Below are positions 35,999-45,595 of a stretch of DNA of 64,000 nt, one piece after another. Source of the DNA: Pseudomonas lalkuanensis (lineage in GTDB: Bacteria > Pseudomonadota > Gammaproteobacteria > Pseudomonadales > Pseudomonadaceae); contig NZ_CP043311.1 of NCBI RefSeq assembly GCF_008807375.1, forward strand, positions 5,684,001-5,748,000. Reading direction: 5' to 3'. A program made the position numbers and the translations under genes. The first letter of the stretch is position 1, and every line of letters begins with the position of its first letter. The notes beneath the pieces were generated by a model. The model was given only the letters and a program-made list of their open reading frames with translations, made no database searches and was not told the origin of the DNA.

Positions 35999-36736
35999 TT
36001 AACCCTTGTAGCTGTCGCAGAAGGCCTGGGCCTCGGCGACGTCCAGGGTGCCTTCATAGATGGCACGGCCGGTAATGGCGCCGATGATGCCGGGGGCCTT
36101 GGCGGCTAGCAGCTTCTCGATGTCACCGAGGTTGTGGATACCGCCGGAAGCGATCACCGGAATGCGGCTGGCGGCGGCCAGGGCGGCGGTGGCTTCGACG
36201 TTGCAGCCCTGCATCATCCCGTCCTTGGCGATGTCGGTGTAGACGATGGCGGACACGCCGTCGGCCTCGAAGCGGCGCGCCAGGTCAACTGCCTGCACGC
36301 TGCTCACTTCGGCCCAGCCGTCGGTGGCGACGAATCCGTCCTTGGCATCCAGGCCGACGATGACCTTGCCCGGAAAGGCCTTGCAGGCCTCGGTGACGAA
36401 CTCGGGTTCCTTCACCGCCTTGGTGCCGATGATCACGTAGCTGACGCCGGCCTTGACGTAGTGCTCGATGGTTTCCAGCGAGCGGATGCCGCCACCGATC
36501 TGGATCGGCAGGTTCGGGTAGCGCCTGGCGATGGCGGTGACCACCTCGCCGTTCACCGGCTTGCCCTCGAAGGCGCCGTTGAGGTCCACCAGGTGCAGGC
36601 GGCGGCAACCACCTTCCACCCACTTGGCGGCCATGCTCACCGGGTCGTCGGAGAATACGGTGGAGTCTTCCATGCGGCCCTGGCGCAGACGCACGCAGGC
36701 GCCGTCCTTCAGATCGATAGCGGGGATAATCAGCAT
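35999..36736 (-). CDS. hisA: Phosphoribosylformimino-5-aminoimidazole carboxamide ribotide isomerase
   Basis: 245 residues. A (beta/alpha)8 barrel Amadori isomerase acting just before HisHF. Catalytic Asp in [17 protein letters not shown] near residue 8, phosphate sites IQIGGGIRS and [10 protein letters not shown], and the second Asp in [14 protein letters not shown] near residue 169. Internal twofold repeat as in HisF. Preceded by the DUF2164 gene with 40 bp between. Confidence 0.98.
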   Translation of the reverse strand: MLIIPAIDLKDGACVRLRQGRMEDSTVFSDDPVSMAAKWVEGGCRRLHLVDLNGAFEGKPVNGEVVTAIARRYPNLPIQIGGGIRSLETIEHYVKAGVSYVIIGTKAVKEPEFVTEACKAFPGKVIVGLDAKDGFVATDGWAEVSSVQAVDLARRFEADGVSAIVYTDIAKDGMMQGCNVEATAALAAASRIPVIASGGIHNLGDIEKLLAAKAPGIIGAITGRAIYEGTLDVAEAQAFCDSYKG

Positions 36737-36776
36737 CGGTTCAACCTGTTCGAAGTCAGTGGATTCGGCTCGGCGC

Positions 36777-37034
36777 TCAGTCTTTCTCGAGCGCCCACAA
36801 GTCGCTCTCGATGCTTTCGAACCTGTCTTTCAGGTGCGCCTGCACATCGAAGATCGCCTTGTTGTAGAAATGCGGCGCGAATTCCCGGGCGAAGAAGTCG
36901 AGTACTTCCTCGGCCTCGAAGGAACCCAGCTCCAGCTCGAAGCGATCCGCCATGAAACGCTTGATCGCCAGCACCGCGCCCTGGGTCTGGGCGGCGTCGA
37001 GCTGCAAACTCGGAGCCTTCTTCACGCGGCTCAT
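36777..37034 (-). CDS. DUF2164-family small protein inside the his cluster
   Basis: 85 residues: [19 protein letters not shown], then a conserved helical region [22 protein letters not shown] and [20 protein letters not shown], typical of DUF2164. No signal peptide or catalytic motif. The ATG at 37034 lies 4 bp after the hisH stop, so it is translated as part of the his transcript; the longer overlapping frame inside hisH has no protein-like composition. Function unknown; its fixed place between hisH and hisA in pseudomonads (recalled) suggests coexpression rather than an enzymatic step, since the pathway is complete without it. Confidence 0.9.
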   Translation of the reverse strand: MSRVKKAPSLQLDAAQTQGAVLAIKRFMADRFELELGSFEAEEVLDFFAREFAPHFYNKAIFDVQAHLKDRFESIESDLWALEKD

Positions 37035-37038
37035 GGGC

Positions 37039-37677
37039 TTACCAGCGGCCGTCCCAGACGGCGAAGTTCTGCAGCAGCTGCAGGCCGTGGGTGTGGCTCT
37101 TTTCCGGGTGGAACTGCACGGCGAAGCGCGAACCGTCGGCCAGCGCGGCGGCGAAGTCCTTGCCGTAATGTCCGCGACCGACCACCTGCTGCGGATTGCC
37201 GGCCTCGATGTAGTAGCTGTGCACGAAGTAGAAGCGCGCCCGGTCGGGGATGTTGTGCCAGAGCGGGTGGGCAACGCTCTGCTCCACCTCGTTCCAGCCC
37301 ATGTGCGGCACCTTCAGGTGCTCGCCGTCCTCCATCAGGTTCTTGCCGAAGAAGCGCACCTGGCCGGGGAACAGGCCGATGCAATCGACGCCGTCGTTCT
37401 CCTCGCTGTGCTCCAGCAGGGCCTGCATGCCCACGCAAATGCCAAGGAAGGGGCGGTCCTGGCTGACTTCGCGCACCAGGCTGTCGAAGCCCAGGCGGCG
37501 GATCTCGGCCATGCAATCGCGAATCGCACCGACGCCGGGAAACACCACGCGGTCGGCTTCACGGATCACATTGGCGTCACTGCTGACCAGGACGCGGCCG
37601 GCGCCAACGTGTTCAAGGGCCTTGGCAACCGAGTGCAGGTTGCCCATGCCGTAATCGATGACTGCAACCGTCTGCAT
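37039..37677 (-). CDS. hisH: Imidazole glycerol phosphate synthase, glutaminase subunit HisH
   Basis: 212 residues. Class I glutamine amidotransferase giving ammonia to His[18 protein letters not shown] at the start, oxyanion strand VFPGVGAI near residue 50, nucleophile Cys in GICVGMQAL near residue 84, and the His/Glu pair in [17 protein letters not shown] near residue 192. Its ATG shares one base with the hisB stop. Confidence 0.98.
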   Translation of the reverse strand: MQTVAVIDYGMGNLHSVAKALEHVGAGRVLVSSDANVIREADRVVFPGVGAIRDCMAEIRRLGFDSLVREVSQDRPFLGICVGMQALLEHSEENDGVDCIGLFPGQVRFFGKNLMEDGEHLKVPHMGWNEVEQSVAHPLWHNIPDRARFYFVHSYYIEAGNPQQVVGRGHYGKDFAAALADGSRFAVQFHPEKSHTHGLQLLQNFAVWDGRW

Positions 37678-38270
37678 CAGAGCACGCCCTTGGTGGAGGG
37701 CATCTGGCCGGCCATGCGCGGATCACGTTCGACGGCCATGCGCAGGGCGCGGCCGAAGGCCTTGAACACGGTTTCGATCTGGTGGTGGGTGTTGTGGCCA
37801 CGCAGGTTGTCGATGTGCAGGGTCACCAGGGCGTGGTTGACGAAGCCCTGGAAGAATTCCTGGAACAGGTCGACGTCGAAGCCGCCAACCACCGCGCGGG
37901 TGAACGGCACGTGCATCTGCAGGCCCGGGCGGCCGGAGAAGTCGATGACCACGCGGGACAGGGCTTCATCCAGCGGCACGTAGGAATGGCCGTAGCGGAC
38001 GATGCCCTTCTTGTCGCCAATGGCCTGGGTGAAGGCCTGGCCGAGGGTGATACCGACGTCTTCCACGGTGTGGTGATCGTCGATATGCAGATCGCCCTTG
38101 CACTCGATGTCCAGGTCGATCAGGCCATGGCGGGCGATCTGGTCGAGCATGTGCTCGAGGAAAGGTACGCCGATATCGAAGCGTGCCTTGCCAGTGCCAT
38201 CCAGGTTGATCGAGACCTTGATCTGGGTTTCCAGGGTATTGCGTTCGACGGATGCCGTGCGTTCGGCCAT
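37677..38270 (-). CDS. hisB: Imidazoleglycerol-phosphate dehydratase
   Basis: 197 residues, the monofunctional form without the histidinol-phosphatase domain. Manganese enzyme, 24-mer. Metal motifs [15 protein letters not shown] near residue 66 and [17 protein letters not shown] near residue 160. The start at 38270 has GGAG six bases ahead and matches the family length; an ATG four codons earlier lacks this. First gene of the his cluster in this window. Confidence 0.98.
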   Translation of the reverse strand: MAERTASVERNTLETQIKVSINLDGTGKARFDIGVPFLEHMLDQIARHGLIDLDIECKGDLHIDDHHTVEDVGITLGQAFTQAIGDKKGIVRYGHSYVPLDEALSRVVIDFSGRPGLQMHVPFTRAVVGGFDVDLFQEFFQGFVNHALVTLHIDNLRGHNTHHQIETVFKAFGRALRMAVERDPRMAGQMPSTKGVL

Positions 38271-38398
38271 CACCAGCTCCACAAAAGGCTCACGAAAAAG
38301 AGCGCCATTATAGGCCGCTGGCCCTGGGCGCCGCTACCGACGGCGGTCGGCGGGGATTACACTGCCGGACCCTACCGCAATGTCCTCCAGGAGCCCCC

Positions 38399-38797
38399 AT
38401 GCCCGTGATCGTCGAGACCCTGAACAGCCCTTCCGAGCAGGATCGCGGCGACCTGGCGAAGATCTACGCCGACGCCCCGGACTGGCTGCTGCCGCCCTAC
38501 GCCAATGCGGCGGAACTGGTGGCGCGCGGCCTGGCCGACGGTCTGCTGGTGGCGGGACGCTTCAACGACCGCCTGCTGGGCGCGGCCCTTGTGGTGCGCG
38601 GCGAGCAGCATTGGCAGCTGTCACACCTTTGTGTGCGCAAGGTGACCCGTCATCGTGGCGTCGGCCGCCGCCTGGTGGAGGAAGTGGCCCGCCTGGCGCG
38701 GGATGCGGGCAAGCCGCTGCACCTGGCCGCGCCGAAGGACCACCTGGAAAGCCAGGCCTTCGCCGCCCGCCTGCACCTGCCGCTGGAAAGCCGCTGA
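38399..38797 (+). CDS. PanZ/PanM-like acetyl-CoA-sensing GNAT protein
   Basis: 132 residues. Single GNAT domain with VRKVTRHRGVGRRLVEEVARLA (acetyl-CoA pyrophosphate loop RxxGVG) near residues 79-100. The start ETLNSPSEQDRGDLAKIY and ARFNDRLLGAALVV resemble E. coli PanM/PanZ (SDQDRIDLQKI, ARFNERLLAAVRV), the factor that triggers self-cleavage of pro-PanD in pantothenate synthesis. CCAGGAG precedes the ATG. Divergent from hisB. Assignment to PanZ rests on this recalled similarity. Confidence 0.75.
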   Translation: MPVIVETLNSPSEQDRGDLAKIYADAPDWLLPPYANAAELVARGLADGLLVAGRFNDRLLGAALVVRGEQHWQLSHLCVRKVTRHRGVGRRLVEEVARLARDAGKPLHLAAPKDHLESQAFAARLHLPLESR

Positions 38798-38952
38798 AGC
38801 GAGCGCACATCCCACGCTGAACCGACGGCGCAAATCGCCATCCAACGTTCCCAGACCCGGGAGTCGGGCCCTCGTCGCCGAACGCCATCGCTGATGGCCC
38901 GGCGCTATACTCGGCACCTTCAATTCACGCGATCCATCACAAGGACTGGCCA

Positions 38953-41184
38953 ATGAAAGCCTTCGGCAAAATCCTGGGCCTCATCTTCCTCGGGCTGTTG
39001 CTGATCATCGTGGCGGCGGGCTTCGCCCTGACCCACCTGTTCGACCCGAACGATTACAAGGACGAGATTCAGCAACTGGCCCGCGACAAGGCCAACCTCG
39101 AACTGACCCTCAACGGTGATATCGGCTGGAGCCTGTTCCCCTGGCTCGGCCTCGAACTGCACCAGGCGACCCTGGCCAGCGCCGCCACCCCGGCAAAGCC
39201 CTTCGCCAACCTCGACATGATCGGCCTCTCGGTCCGCGTCCTGCCGCTGCTGCGCCGTGAAGTGCAGATGAGCGACATCCGCGTCGAAGGCCTCAACCTC
39301 GACCTGCAGCGCGATGACAAGGGCCGCGGCAACTGGGAAGACATCGGCCGCCCGGCCAAGGCCCCGGAAACCGCCCAGACCGGCACACCGGCCACACCGG
39401 CACCGGCTGAAGAGGCCAAGCAGGCGCCCGCCGCCGACGAACCCGCACGCCCGATCAAGCTGGATATCGACAGCCTCAACGTGCGCAATGCCCGTATCGA
39501 TTACACCGACGCCAAGAGCGGCAAGCAGTTTTCCGCCGAAGGCATCGAGCTGACCACCGGCGCCATCCGCGAAGGCGCCAACATTCCGCTCAAGCTCAGC
39601 GCCTTCTTCGGCACCAACCAGCCGGTACTGCGCGCCAAGACCGACCTCACCGCCAACCTGCGCTTCGAACGCGCCCTCAAGCGCTACCAGCTGGAAGACC
39701 TCAAGCTGAACGGCGAAGCCTCGGGCGAGCCCCTGAAGGGCAAGACCCTGACCTTCAACGCCCAGGGCCAGCTGCTGGCCGACCTGGCCGCCAACGTCGC
39801 GGAGTGGAACGGTCTGAAACTCTCCGGTAACCAGCTGCGCGCGCTGGGTGAACTGAAAGTGCACAACCTGGACAAGGACCCGCGCCTGGAGGGCGGCCTG
39901 TCCATCGCCCCGCTCAACCTGCGCGAGTTCCTCACCAGCGTCGGTGTCGAACTGCCGCCCATGAGCGACGCCACCGCCCTGCAGAAGTTCGAGCTGGTCA
40001 CCAAGCTCAATGGCAGCGCCAACAGCCTCGCCTTCGAAGGCCTGAACCTCAAGCTCGACGACGGCACCTTCAGCGGCCGCCTGGCCGTGGCGGATTTCGC
40101 CAGGAAGGCCGTGCGGGTCCAGCTCAAGGGCGACAAGCTCGACCTCGACCGCTATCTGCCGCCCAAGTCCAAGGCCAAGCAGGAAGCCCAGACCGCCCGC
40201 CAGGCCGAAGTGAAGCCTGCCGTGACCGCTGCGACCCAGGGCACCACGCCGCTGCCCAACGCGCCGACCCAGGCAGCCTGGAGCGAAGCCCCGGTGCTGC
40301 CGGTGGACCAGCTGCGCAAGGTCGACCTGGAAGCCACCCTGGACTTCGGCCAGCTCACGGTCGACAAGCTGCCCATGGATGACGTCAACCTCAAGGCCAA
40401 TGGCAAAGCCGGCCTGCTGACCCTGGAAGACCTGCGCGGCGGGCTGTTCGGCGGTAGCTTCCAGGCCAACGCACAGATCGACGCGCGCCCGGCGGTACCG
40501 CTGCTCAAGGCGCACAAGCGCATCAACAACGTGCCAGTGGAAAAACTCCTCCAGGCCCAGGAGCAGAAGCCTCCGGTGCGCGGCCTCCTGGACATGACCG
40601 CCGATGTCACCAGCAGCGGCAACAGCCAGAAGGCCTGGGTCGACGGCCTCAACGGTACCGCCAGCTTCGCCCTCAACGATGGCGCGCTGCTCGACGCCAA
40701 CCTCGAACAGCAGCTCTGCCAGGGCATCGCCACCCTCAACCGCAAGTCGCTCTCCAGCACCCGTGGCGGCAGCGAAACACCATTCCAGGAGCTCAAGGGC
40801 TCGCTCACCTTCAACAACGGCGTGGCCACCAACCCCGACATGCGCGCCAGCATTCCCGGCCTCAGCGTCAAGGGCGATGGCGCCGTCGACCTGCGCGTGC
40901 TAGGCCTGGACTACCGCCTCGGTGTGGTCATCGAAGGCGACAAGAGCGCGATGCCGGACCCGGCCTGCCAGGTCAACGAGCGCTATGTCGGCCTCGAGTG
41001 GCCGCTGCGTTGCCGCGGCCCGCTGGAGCTGGGGGCCAAGGCCTGTCGCCTGGACAAGGACGGCATGGGCAAGGTGGCCGCCAAGCTGGCCGGCGACAAG
41101 CTCAACGAGAAGATCGAGGAGAAGCTCGGCGACAAGGTCAGCCCGGAACTCAAGGATGCGCTCAAGGGGCTGTTCAAACGATGA
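38953..41184 (+). CDS. AsmA-family envelope protein
   Basis: 743 residues. One N-terminal membrane anchor ([19 protein letters not shown], residues 8-26), then the AsmA N-domain [20 protein letters not shown] and [16 protein letters not shown], a Pro/Ala-rich linker around 135-155, and a long repeating-beta-groove region ending in the AsmA C-domain ([14 protein letters not shown]). The AsmA/TamB group bridges the periplasm and is implicated in phospholipid transport to the outer membrane. The stop overlaps the mutY start (ATGA). Confidence 0.93.
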   Translation: MKAFGKILGLIFLGLLLIIVAAGFALTHLFDPNDYKDEIQQLARDKANLELTLNGDIGWSLFPWLGLELHQATLASAATPAKPFANLDMIGLSVRVLPLLRREVQMSDIRVEGLNLDLQRDDKGRGNWEDIGRPAKAPETAQTGTPATPAPAEEAKQAPAADEPARPIKLDIDSLNVRNARIDYTDAKSGKQFSAEGIELTTGAIREGANIPLKLSAFFGTNQPVLRAKTDLTANLRFERALKRYQLEDLKLNGEASGEPLKGKTLTFNAQGQLLADLAANVAEWNGLKLSGNQLRALGELKVHNLDKDPRLEGGLSIAPLNLREFLTSVGVELPPMSDATALQKFELVTKLNGSANSLAFEGLNLKLDDGTFSGRLAVADFARKAVRVQLKGDKLDLDRYLPPKSKAKQEAQTARQAEVKPAVTAATQGTTPLPNAPTQAAWSEAPVLPVDQLRKVDLEATLDFGQLTVDKLPMDDVNLKANGKAGLLTLEDLRGGLFGGSFQANAQIDARPAVPLLKAHKRINNVPVEKLLQAQEQKPPVRGLLDMTADVTSSGNSQKAWVDGLNGTASFALNDGALLDANLEQQLCQGIATLNRKSLSSTRGGSETPFQELKGSLTFNNGVATNPDMRASIPGLSVKGDGAVDLRVLGLDYRLGVVIEGDKSAMPDPACQVNERYVGLEWPLRCRGPLELGAKACRLDKDGMGKVAAKLAGDKLNEKIEEKLGDKVSPELKDALKGLFKR

Positions 41185-42248
41185 CCCCTGAACAATTCTC
41201 CGGCGCCGTACTCGACTGGTACGACAGCCATGGCCGCAAGGACCTGCCCTGGCAGCAGGGCATCACGCCCTATCGCGTCTGGGTGTCCGAAATCATGCTG
41301 CAGCAGACCCAGGTCAGCACCGTCCTGGGTTACTTCGACCGTTTCATGGACGCCCTGCCCACCGTTCACGCCCTGGCCGTCGCGCCGGAAGACGAGGTGC
41401 TGCACCTCTGGACCGGCCTCGGCTACTACACCCGCGCCCGCAACCTGCAGAAGACCGCGAAGAAAGTGGTTGCCGAGTTCGGCGGCGAATTCCCCCGCGA
41501 TGTGGACAGGCTGGCGGAACTGCCGGGCATCGGACGCTCTACCGCCGGCGCCATCGCCAGCCTCTCCATGGGGCTGCGCGCGCCCATCCTCGATGGCAAC
41601 GTCAAGCGCGTGCTGGCCCGCTATGTCGCCCAGGAGGGCTACCCGGGCGAGCCGAAGGTGGCGAAGCAGCTCTGGGACGTGGCCGAGCGCTTCACCCCGC
41701 AGCTCCGGGTGAACAATTACACCCAGGCGATGATGGATCTCGGCGCCACCCTCTGCACCCGCAGCAAACCCAGTTGCCTGCTGTGCCCGTTGCAGAACGG
41801 ATGTCGCGCACACGCGCTGGGCCGGGAAACCGCCTACCCCGTCCCGAAGCCACGCAAGGCGCTGCCGCAGAAGCGCACCCTGATGCCGCTGCTGGCCAGC
41901 CGCGACGGCGCCATCCTGCTCTACCGCCGGCCCTCGAGCGGCCTCTGGGGCGGTCTCTGGAGCCTGCCGGAGCTGGACGACCTGAATGCCCTCGCCCCGC
42001 TTGCCAGGCAGCATTCGCTGCACCTGGGCGAGCGTCGCGAACTTCCCGGGCTGACCCACACCTTCAGCCATTTCCAGCTGGCCATCGAGCCCTGGCTGGT
42101 CGCCGTCGAAGGCAGCGCCCCCCTCGTGGCCGAGGGCGACTGGCTCTGGTATAACCTCGCCACCCCGCCGCGCTTAGGGCTAGCCGCCCCGGTGAAGAAG
42201 CTGCTCAAGCGCGCGGCTGACGTATTGAATGCAGGAGAACCGCGATGA
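41181..42248 (+). CDS. mutY: Adenine DNA glycosylase MutY
   Basis: 355 residues. Removes adenine opposite 8-oxoguanine. Helix-hairpin-helix-GPD core with LQQTQVSTV (catalytic Glu region WVSEIMLQQ), the hairpin [15 protein letters not shown] near residue 116, and catalytic Asp in [12 protein letters not shown]. The iron-sulfur ligands are Cys spaced 6-2-5 in [17 protein letters not shown], and a C-terminal NUDIX-like 8-oxoG recognition domain includes [10 protein letters not shown]. The start at 41181 overlaps the asmA stop and its own stop overlaps yggX, giving a tightly coupled asmA-mutY-yggX unit. Confidence 0.98.
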   Translation: MTPEQFSGAVLDWYDSHGRKDLPWQQGITPYRVWVSEIMLQQTQVSTVLGYFDRFMDALPTVHALAVAPEDEVLHLWTGLGYYTRARNLQKTAKKVVAEFGGEFPRDVDRLAELPGIGRSTAGAIASLSMGLRAPILDGNVKRVLARYVAQEGYPGEPKVAKQLWDVAERFTPQLRVNNYTQAMMDLGATLCTRSKPSCLLCPLQNGCRAHALGRETAYPVPKPRKALPQKRTLMPLLASRDGAILLYRRPSSGLWGGLWSLPELDDLNALAPLARQHSLHLGERRELPGLTHTFSHFQLAIEPWLVAVEGSAPLVAEGDWLWYNLATPPRLGLAAPVKKLLKRAADVLNAGEPR

Positions 42249-42517
42249 CCCGCACCGTGATGTGCCGCAAGTACAAAGAGGAACTGCCGGGCCTGGAGCG
42301 TCCGCCGTATCCGGGCGCCAAGGGCGAGGACATCTTCAACAATGTCTCGAAGAAGGCCTGGGATGAGTGGCAGGCCCACCAGACCATGCTGATCAACGAG
42401 CGTCGCCTGAACATGATGAATGGCGAGGACCGCAAGTTCCTCCAGGCCGAAATGGACAAGTTCCTCTCAGGCGAGGAGTACGCCCAGGCCGAGGGTTATG
42501 TCCCCCCTGGCGCGTAA
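42245..42517 (+). CDS. yggX: Fe(2+)-trafficking/oxidative damage protection protein YggX
   Basis: 90 residues. Starts with the family block [20 protein letters not shown] (Cys7), then [20 protein letters not shown] and NEERRL-type sequence, here NERRLNMMN. Protects iron-sulfur enzymes from oxidative damage; pairing with mutY is widespread. ATGA overlap with mutY; terminator at 42522. Confidence 0.97.
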   Translation: MTRTVMCRKYKEELPGLERPPYPGAKGEDIFNNVSKKAWDEWQAHQTMLINERRLNMMNGEDRKFLQAEMDKFLSGEEYAQAEGYVPPGA

Positions 42518-42521
42518 GCGC

Positions 42522-42546
42522 CCGAAAAAACTAAAAATTTTTTCGG
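42522..42546 (+). terminator. Terminator of yggX
   Basis: CCGAAAAAA and its inverse TTTTTTCGG with a seven-base loop, 5 bp after the stop. The weak A/T stem suggests partial read-through is possible. Confidence 0.6.
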
Positions 42547-42553
42547 AAGGGTG

Positions 42554-42582
42554 TTGACGAGGTGCCGGCAAATCCGTTTAAT
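42554..42582 (+). promoter_or_regulatory. Promoter of tRNA-Phe
   Basis: TTGACG (42554-42559), 17-bp spacer, TTTAAT (42577-42582), then a GC-rich discriminator GCGCCCC typical of stringently controlled stable-RNA promoters, ending just before the tRNA. Confidence 0.85.
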
Positions 42583-42593
42583 AGCGCCCCGTT

Positions 42594-42669
42594 GCCCAGG
42601 TAGCTCAGTCGGTAGAGCAGGGGATTGAAAATCCCCGTGTCGGCGGTTCGATTCCGTCCCTGGGCACCA
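42594..42669 (+). tRNA. tRNA-Phe (GAA)
   Basis: 76 bases with encoded CCA. The acceptor arms GCCCAGG/CCTGGGC pair fully. D-loop TAGCTCAGTCGGTAGAGCA, anticodon stem GGGGA-TTGAAAA-TCCCC with GAA at 42627-42629, and T-loop GTTCGATTCC. Terminator at 42682. Confidence 0.98.
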
Positions 42670-42681
42670 CTAATACCGTCA

Positions 42682-42712
42682 AAGAGCCCCAGCCATGCGC
42701 TGGGGCTTTTTG
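42682..42712 (+). terminator. Terminator after tRNA-Phe
   Basis: AAGAGCCCCAGC, loop CATGC, GCTGGGGCTTTTTG. Confidence 0.9.
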
Positions 42713-42830
42713 TTTTCCGGCTCATCTTTCCCCTGCCGGGCACGATACCGACAGCACTGCTAACCTCACTGCGAAGCGCCTCGAGGCGACCCCGAAGAGG
42801 GTACGGCCGCAGGAAACCCCGGGGGATGGC

Positions 42831-43382
42831 ATGAAGGGAATCGTCTTCAATCTGCTCGAAGAAGTGGTTGTCCGGCACCAGGGAGAAGATTCCTGGGACT
42901 CCCTGCTGGAACGCACCGGCCTCGACGGCGTTTACACCGCGCTCGGCAGTTATCCCGACGAGTTCATCTTCCGCCTCGTTGCGGCCGCCTCCGAATTGCT
43001 CGACATGCCTCCCTTCGAGGTGTTGCGCTGGTTCGGCCGCGAGGCGATGCCTTCTCTGGCCATCCGCTACCCGGCCTATTTCGACACTCACGACTCGACG
43101 CGCTCGTTCATCCTCAGCGTCAACCAGATCATCCATCCCGAAGTCCGCATGATCTATCCGGGGGCGGATGTCCCGACCTTCGGCTTCCGCGACGAACCCG
43201 ACGGCGCACTGATGATGACCTACCGCTCTCCACGCCGCCTCTGCGCCCTCGCCCACGGGTTCATCGAGGGCGCCGCGGTGCACTTCGGCGAATCCCTGGG
43301 AGTCGATCACCTCTCCTGCATGCACAAGGGCGATGCGGAATGCCGTTGCCGCATCACTTTCCACGGCAAACGCCAGGGTTGA
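42831..43382 (+). CDS. H-NOX heme nitric-oxide sensor
   Basis: 183 residues, a stand-alone H-NOX domain. MKGIVFNLLEEVVVRHQGED is the canonical start. The proximal heme ligand is the His in VNQIIHPEVRMIYPGADVP (near residue 103), and the propionate-binding Tyr-x-Ser-x-Arg motif is YRSPR near residue 133. Such sensors bind NO and control a partner signalling enzyme encoded next door; here that is the GAF-GGDEF-EAL protein starting 6 bp later. Cys near the end (LSCMHKGDAECRCR) could add redox or zinc sensitivity, as in some H-NOX proteins. Confidence 0.93.
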   Translation: MKGIVFNLLEEVVVRHQGEDSWDSLLERTGLDGVYTALGSYPDEFIFRLVAAASELLDMPPFEVLRWFGREAMPSLAIRYPAYFDTHDSTRSFILSVNQIIHPEVRMIYPGADVPTFGFRDEPDGALMMTYRSPRRLCALAHGFIEGAAVHFGESLGVDHLSCMHKGDAECRCRITFHGKRQG

Positions 43383-43388
43383 CCGAAG

Positions 43389-45350
43389 ATGGATGGCGGA
43401 CCGCGCAACCCGGAAGCCGACAAGCTGCGCCGCCGCCTGCAGCGCGAACACCAGGCGCGCCTGGAAGCGGAGCAGATCGCCGAACGCGGCCTGCGCGAGC
43501 TCTATGAAAAGCAGCTGCAGCTGCAATTGCTGGAATCCATCGCCGACGCTGCCAACGGCGCGGCATCGGTGGCCGACGGCCTGAGCTTCACGGTATCCAG
43601 CGTCTGCCAGTACACCGGCTGGCTGATCGGCCATGCCTACTTGATAGACCACGTCGATGGCGAGGTACATTTGCGCTCGGCGAGCATCTGGCATTACGCC
43701 GACGAGCAACGCTTCCGCGACTTTCGCCAAGTGACCGAAGCCATGGAGTTCCCGCCAGGCTTGGGCCTGCCCGGCCGCGTGCTTTCCAGCGGCGCCCCGG
43801 CCTGGATTTCCGACATCAGCCAGACCCCGGAATTCTGCCGCGTCGACGCTGCCGAGCAGGCGGGGCTCAGGGCAGCAGCAGCCTTTCCCGTGCTGGTGGG
43901 CAGCGAAGTGGTGGGAGCCCTGGAATTCTTCGCCAGCAACGTGCTGGAGCCCGACGACAAGCTGCTGCACCTGATGGCGCAGATCGGCGTGCAGATGGGC
44001 CGGGTGGTGGAACGCAAGCGCGCGGAAGAGCAACTGATAGACGCCTTCCACGACCCGCTCACCGGGCTGCCCAACCGCGCCCTCTTCGCCGATCGCCTGT
44101 CCCGCGCCGTCGCCCGCTGCAACCGGCATCGCGAGGCAGCCTTCGCGGTGCTGTTCATCGACCTCGACCGTTTCAAGCTGGTCAACGACAGCCTGGGCCA
44201 CCTGGCCGGCGACCTCTTGATCGTCCAGGTCGCCACTCGCCTTGGCATGTGCCTGCGTCAGACCGACACCCTGGCGCGCATGGGTGGCGATGAGTTCACC
44301 ATCCTGCTGGATTGCATCGGCAACTCCGAGGCGCCAGCGAGCGTCGCCGAGCGCCTGCTGAATGCGCTGGAACCGCCCTTCCTGGTCAATGGCGAACAGC
44401 TCTACATCAGCGCCAGCATCGGTATCGCCTCGAGCGATCTGGGTTACGAGTCGGCCGAAGAGATCCTGCGCCACGCGGACCTCGCGATGTACCGCGCCAA
44501 GACCCTCGGCAAGCACCGCTTCGAGCTGTTCGACCACAGCATGCATGACCTGGCAGTGGGTCGCCTGAACCTGGAAACCCGGCTGCGCAATGCGCTGCAG
44601 AACGGCGAGTTCGTGCTCCATTACCAACCCATCATGCATCTGGCCAGCGGCCGGCTCGCCGGCGTCGAGGCACTGGTACGCTGGCAGAAGCCGAGCGGCG
44701 AGCTGGTCTACCCGGGAGACTTCATCCAGGTCGCCGAGGACACCGGCCTGATCCTGCCACTCGGTCTGTGGGTGCTGCGCGAAGCCTGCCGCAGCATGGC
44801 GTGCTGGCACGAGGAATATCCCGGTCCCGCCCCGCTGACGGTGAGCATCAATCTTTCCGCCCGGCAGTTCGCCCAGCACGACCTGGTTTCACAGGTGGGC
44901 GCCATCATCGTCGAAACCGGCATCGCTCCGGCTTGCGTACGCCTGGAGATCACCGAGAGCGTCTCCATGGCCGACTCCGAACGAACCATCGCAGTACTCC
45001 AGCAACTGCACGACCTGGGCGTGCGCATCAGCCTCGATGACTTCGGCACCGGCTACTCCTCCTTGAGCTACCTGCACCGCTTCCGCCTGGACGTCCTGAA
45101 AGTCGACCGCTCCTTCGTGACCCAGCTCGACCAGTGCCCGGAAGGCCTGCAGATCGTCCAGACCATCCTCAGCCTGGCGCGCAACCTGGGTATCGAGGCG
45201 GTCGCCGAGGGGGTCGAGACGGAGCGGCACCTGCAGATCCTCCAGTCCCTGGACTGCGATTTCGGCCAGGGCTACTACTTCGCCCGGCCGCTGCCCGCTT
45301 CCGCCTTAATCGCGCTGTTAAAGGATGGCCAACACCTGAACACGAATTAA
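43389..45350 (+). CDS. GAF-GGDEF-EAL c-di-GMP enzyme, H-NOX partner (HaCE-like)
   Basis: 653 residues. A coiled-coil N-terminus (about 10-50), a GAF domain (about 50-210), GGDEF (about 215-380, motif MGGDEF intact) and EAL (about 395-645: GVEALVRW, DDFGTGYSSLSYL, LKVDRSFV, AEGVE, all catalytic positions present). Both synthesis and degradation of c-di-GMP are possible from the motifs. No membrane segment. In Shewanella and Legionella, H-NOX proteins govern such bifunctional partners, NO shifting the balance toward degradation; the same is inferred here from adjacency. Confidence 0.94.
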   Translation: MDGGPRNPEADKLRRRLQREHQARLEAEQIAERGLRELYEKQLQLQLLESIADAANGAASVADGLSFTVSSVCQYTGWLIGHAYLIDHVDGEVHLRSASIWHYADEQRFRDFRQVTEAMEFPPGLGLPGRVLSSGAPAWISDISQTPEFCRVDAAEQAGLRAAAAFPVLVGSEVVGALEFFASNVLEPDDKLLHLMAQIGVQMGRVVERKRAEEQLIDAFHDPLTGLPNRALFADRLSRAVARCNRHREAAFAVLFIDLDRFKLVNDSLGHLAGDLLIVQVATRLGMCLRQTDTLARMGGDEFTILLDCIGNSEAPASVAERLLNALEPPFLVNGEQLYISASIGIASSDLGYESAEEILRHADLAMYRAKTLGKHRFELFDHSMHDLAVGRLNLETRLRNALQNGEFVLHYQPIMHLASGRLAGVEALVRWQKPSGELVYPGDFIQVAEDTGLILPLGLWVLREACRSMACWHEEYPGPAPLTVSINLSARQFAQHDLVSQVGAIIVETGIAPACVRLEITESVSMADSERTIAVLQQLHDLGVRISLDDFGTGYSSLSYLHRFRLDVLKVDRSFVTQLDQCPEGLQIVQTILSLARNLGIEAVAEGVETERHLQILQSLDCDFGQGYYFARPLPASALIALLKDGQHLNTN

Positions 45351-45595
45351 GCAATTGATTCCAAAGAAAAAAATAGAAAAAGCGGTGCAAAACCGCGGCA
45401 TTCGGGCATTCCAGCCCGACTCAGGGCCTTTTTAGCTACCGCGACAAGCAACTGCAGCGATGCGACAACCGCGCCCGCAGGGCCATTTCAGGGCTCTCCG
45501 TCGGCTTTCGCCGGGCAAGGGGCTATGCTAGGTTGGCCGTCGCCAGGAAGGCCGCCCCACCGCCAGAGTGCCCCCGAACAATAAGAGGACCCCCC

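Noticed and set aside
42531..44879. 782-codon minus frame across tRNA-Phe, H-NOX and the GGDEF-EAL gene
   Set aside because: It runs through a tRNA and two clearly coding genes on the plus strand.
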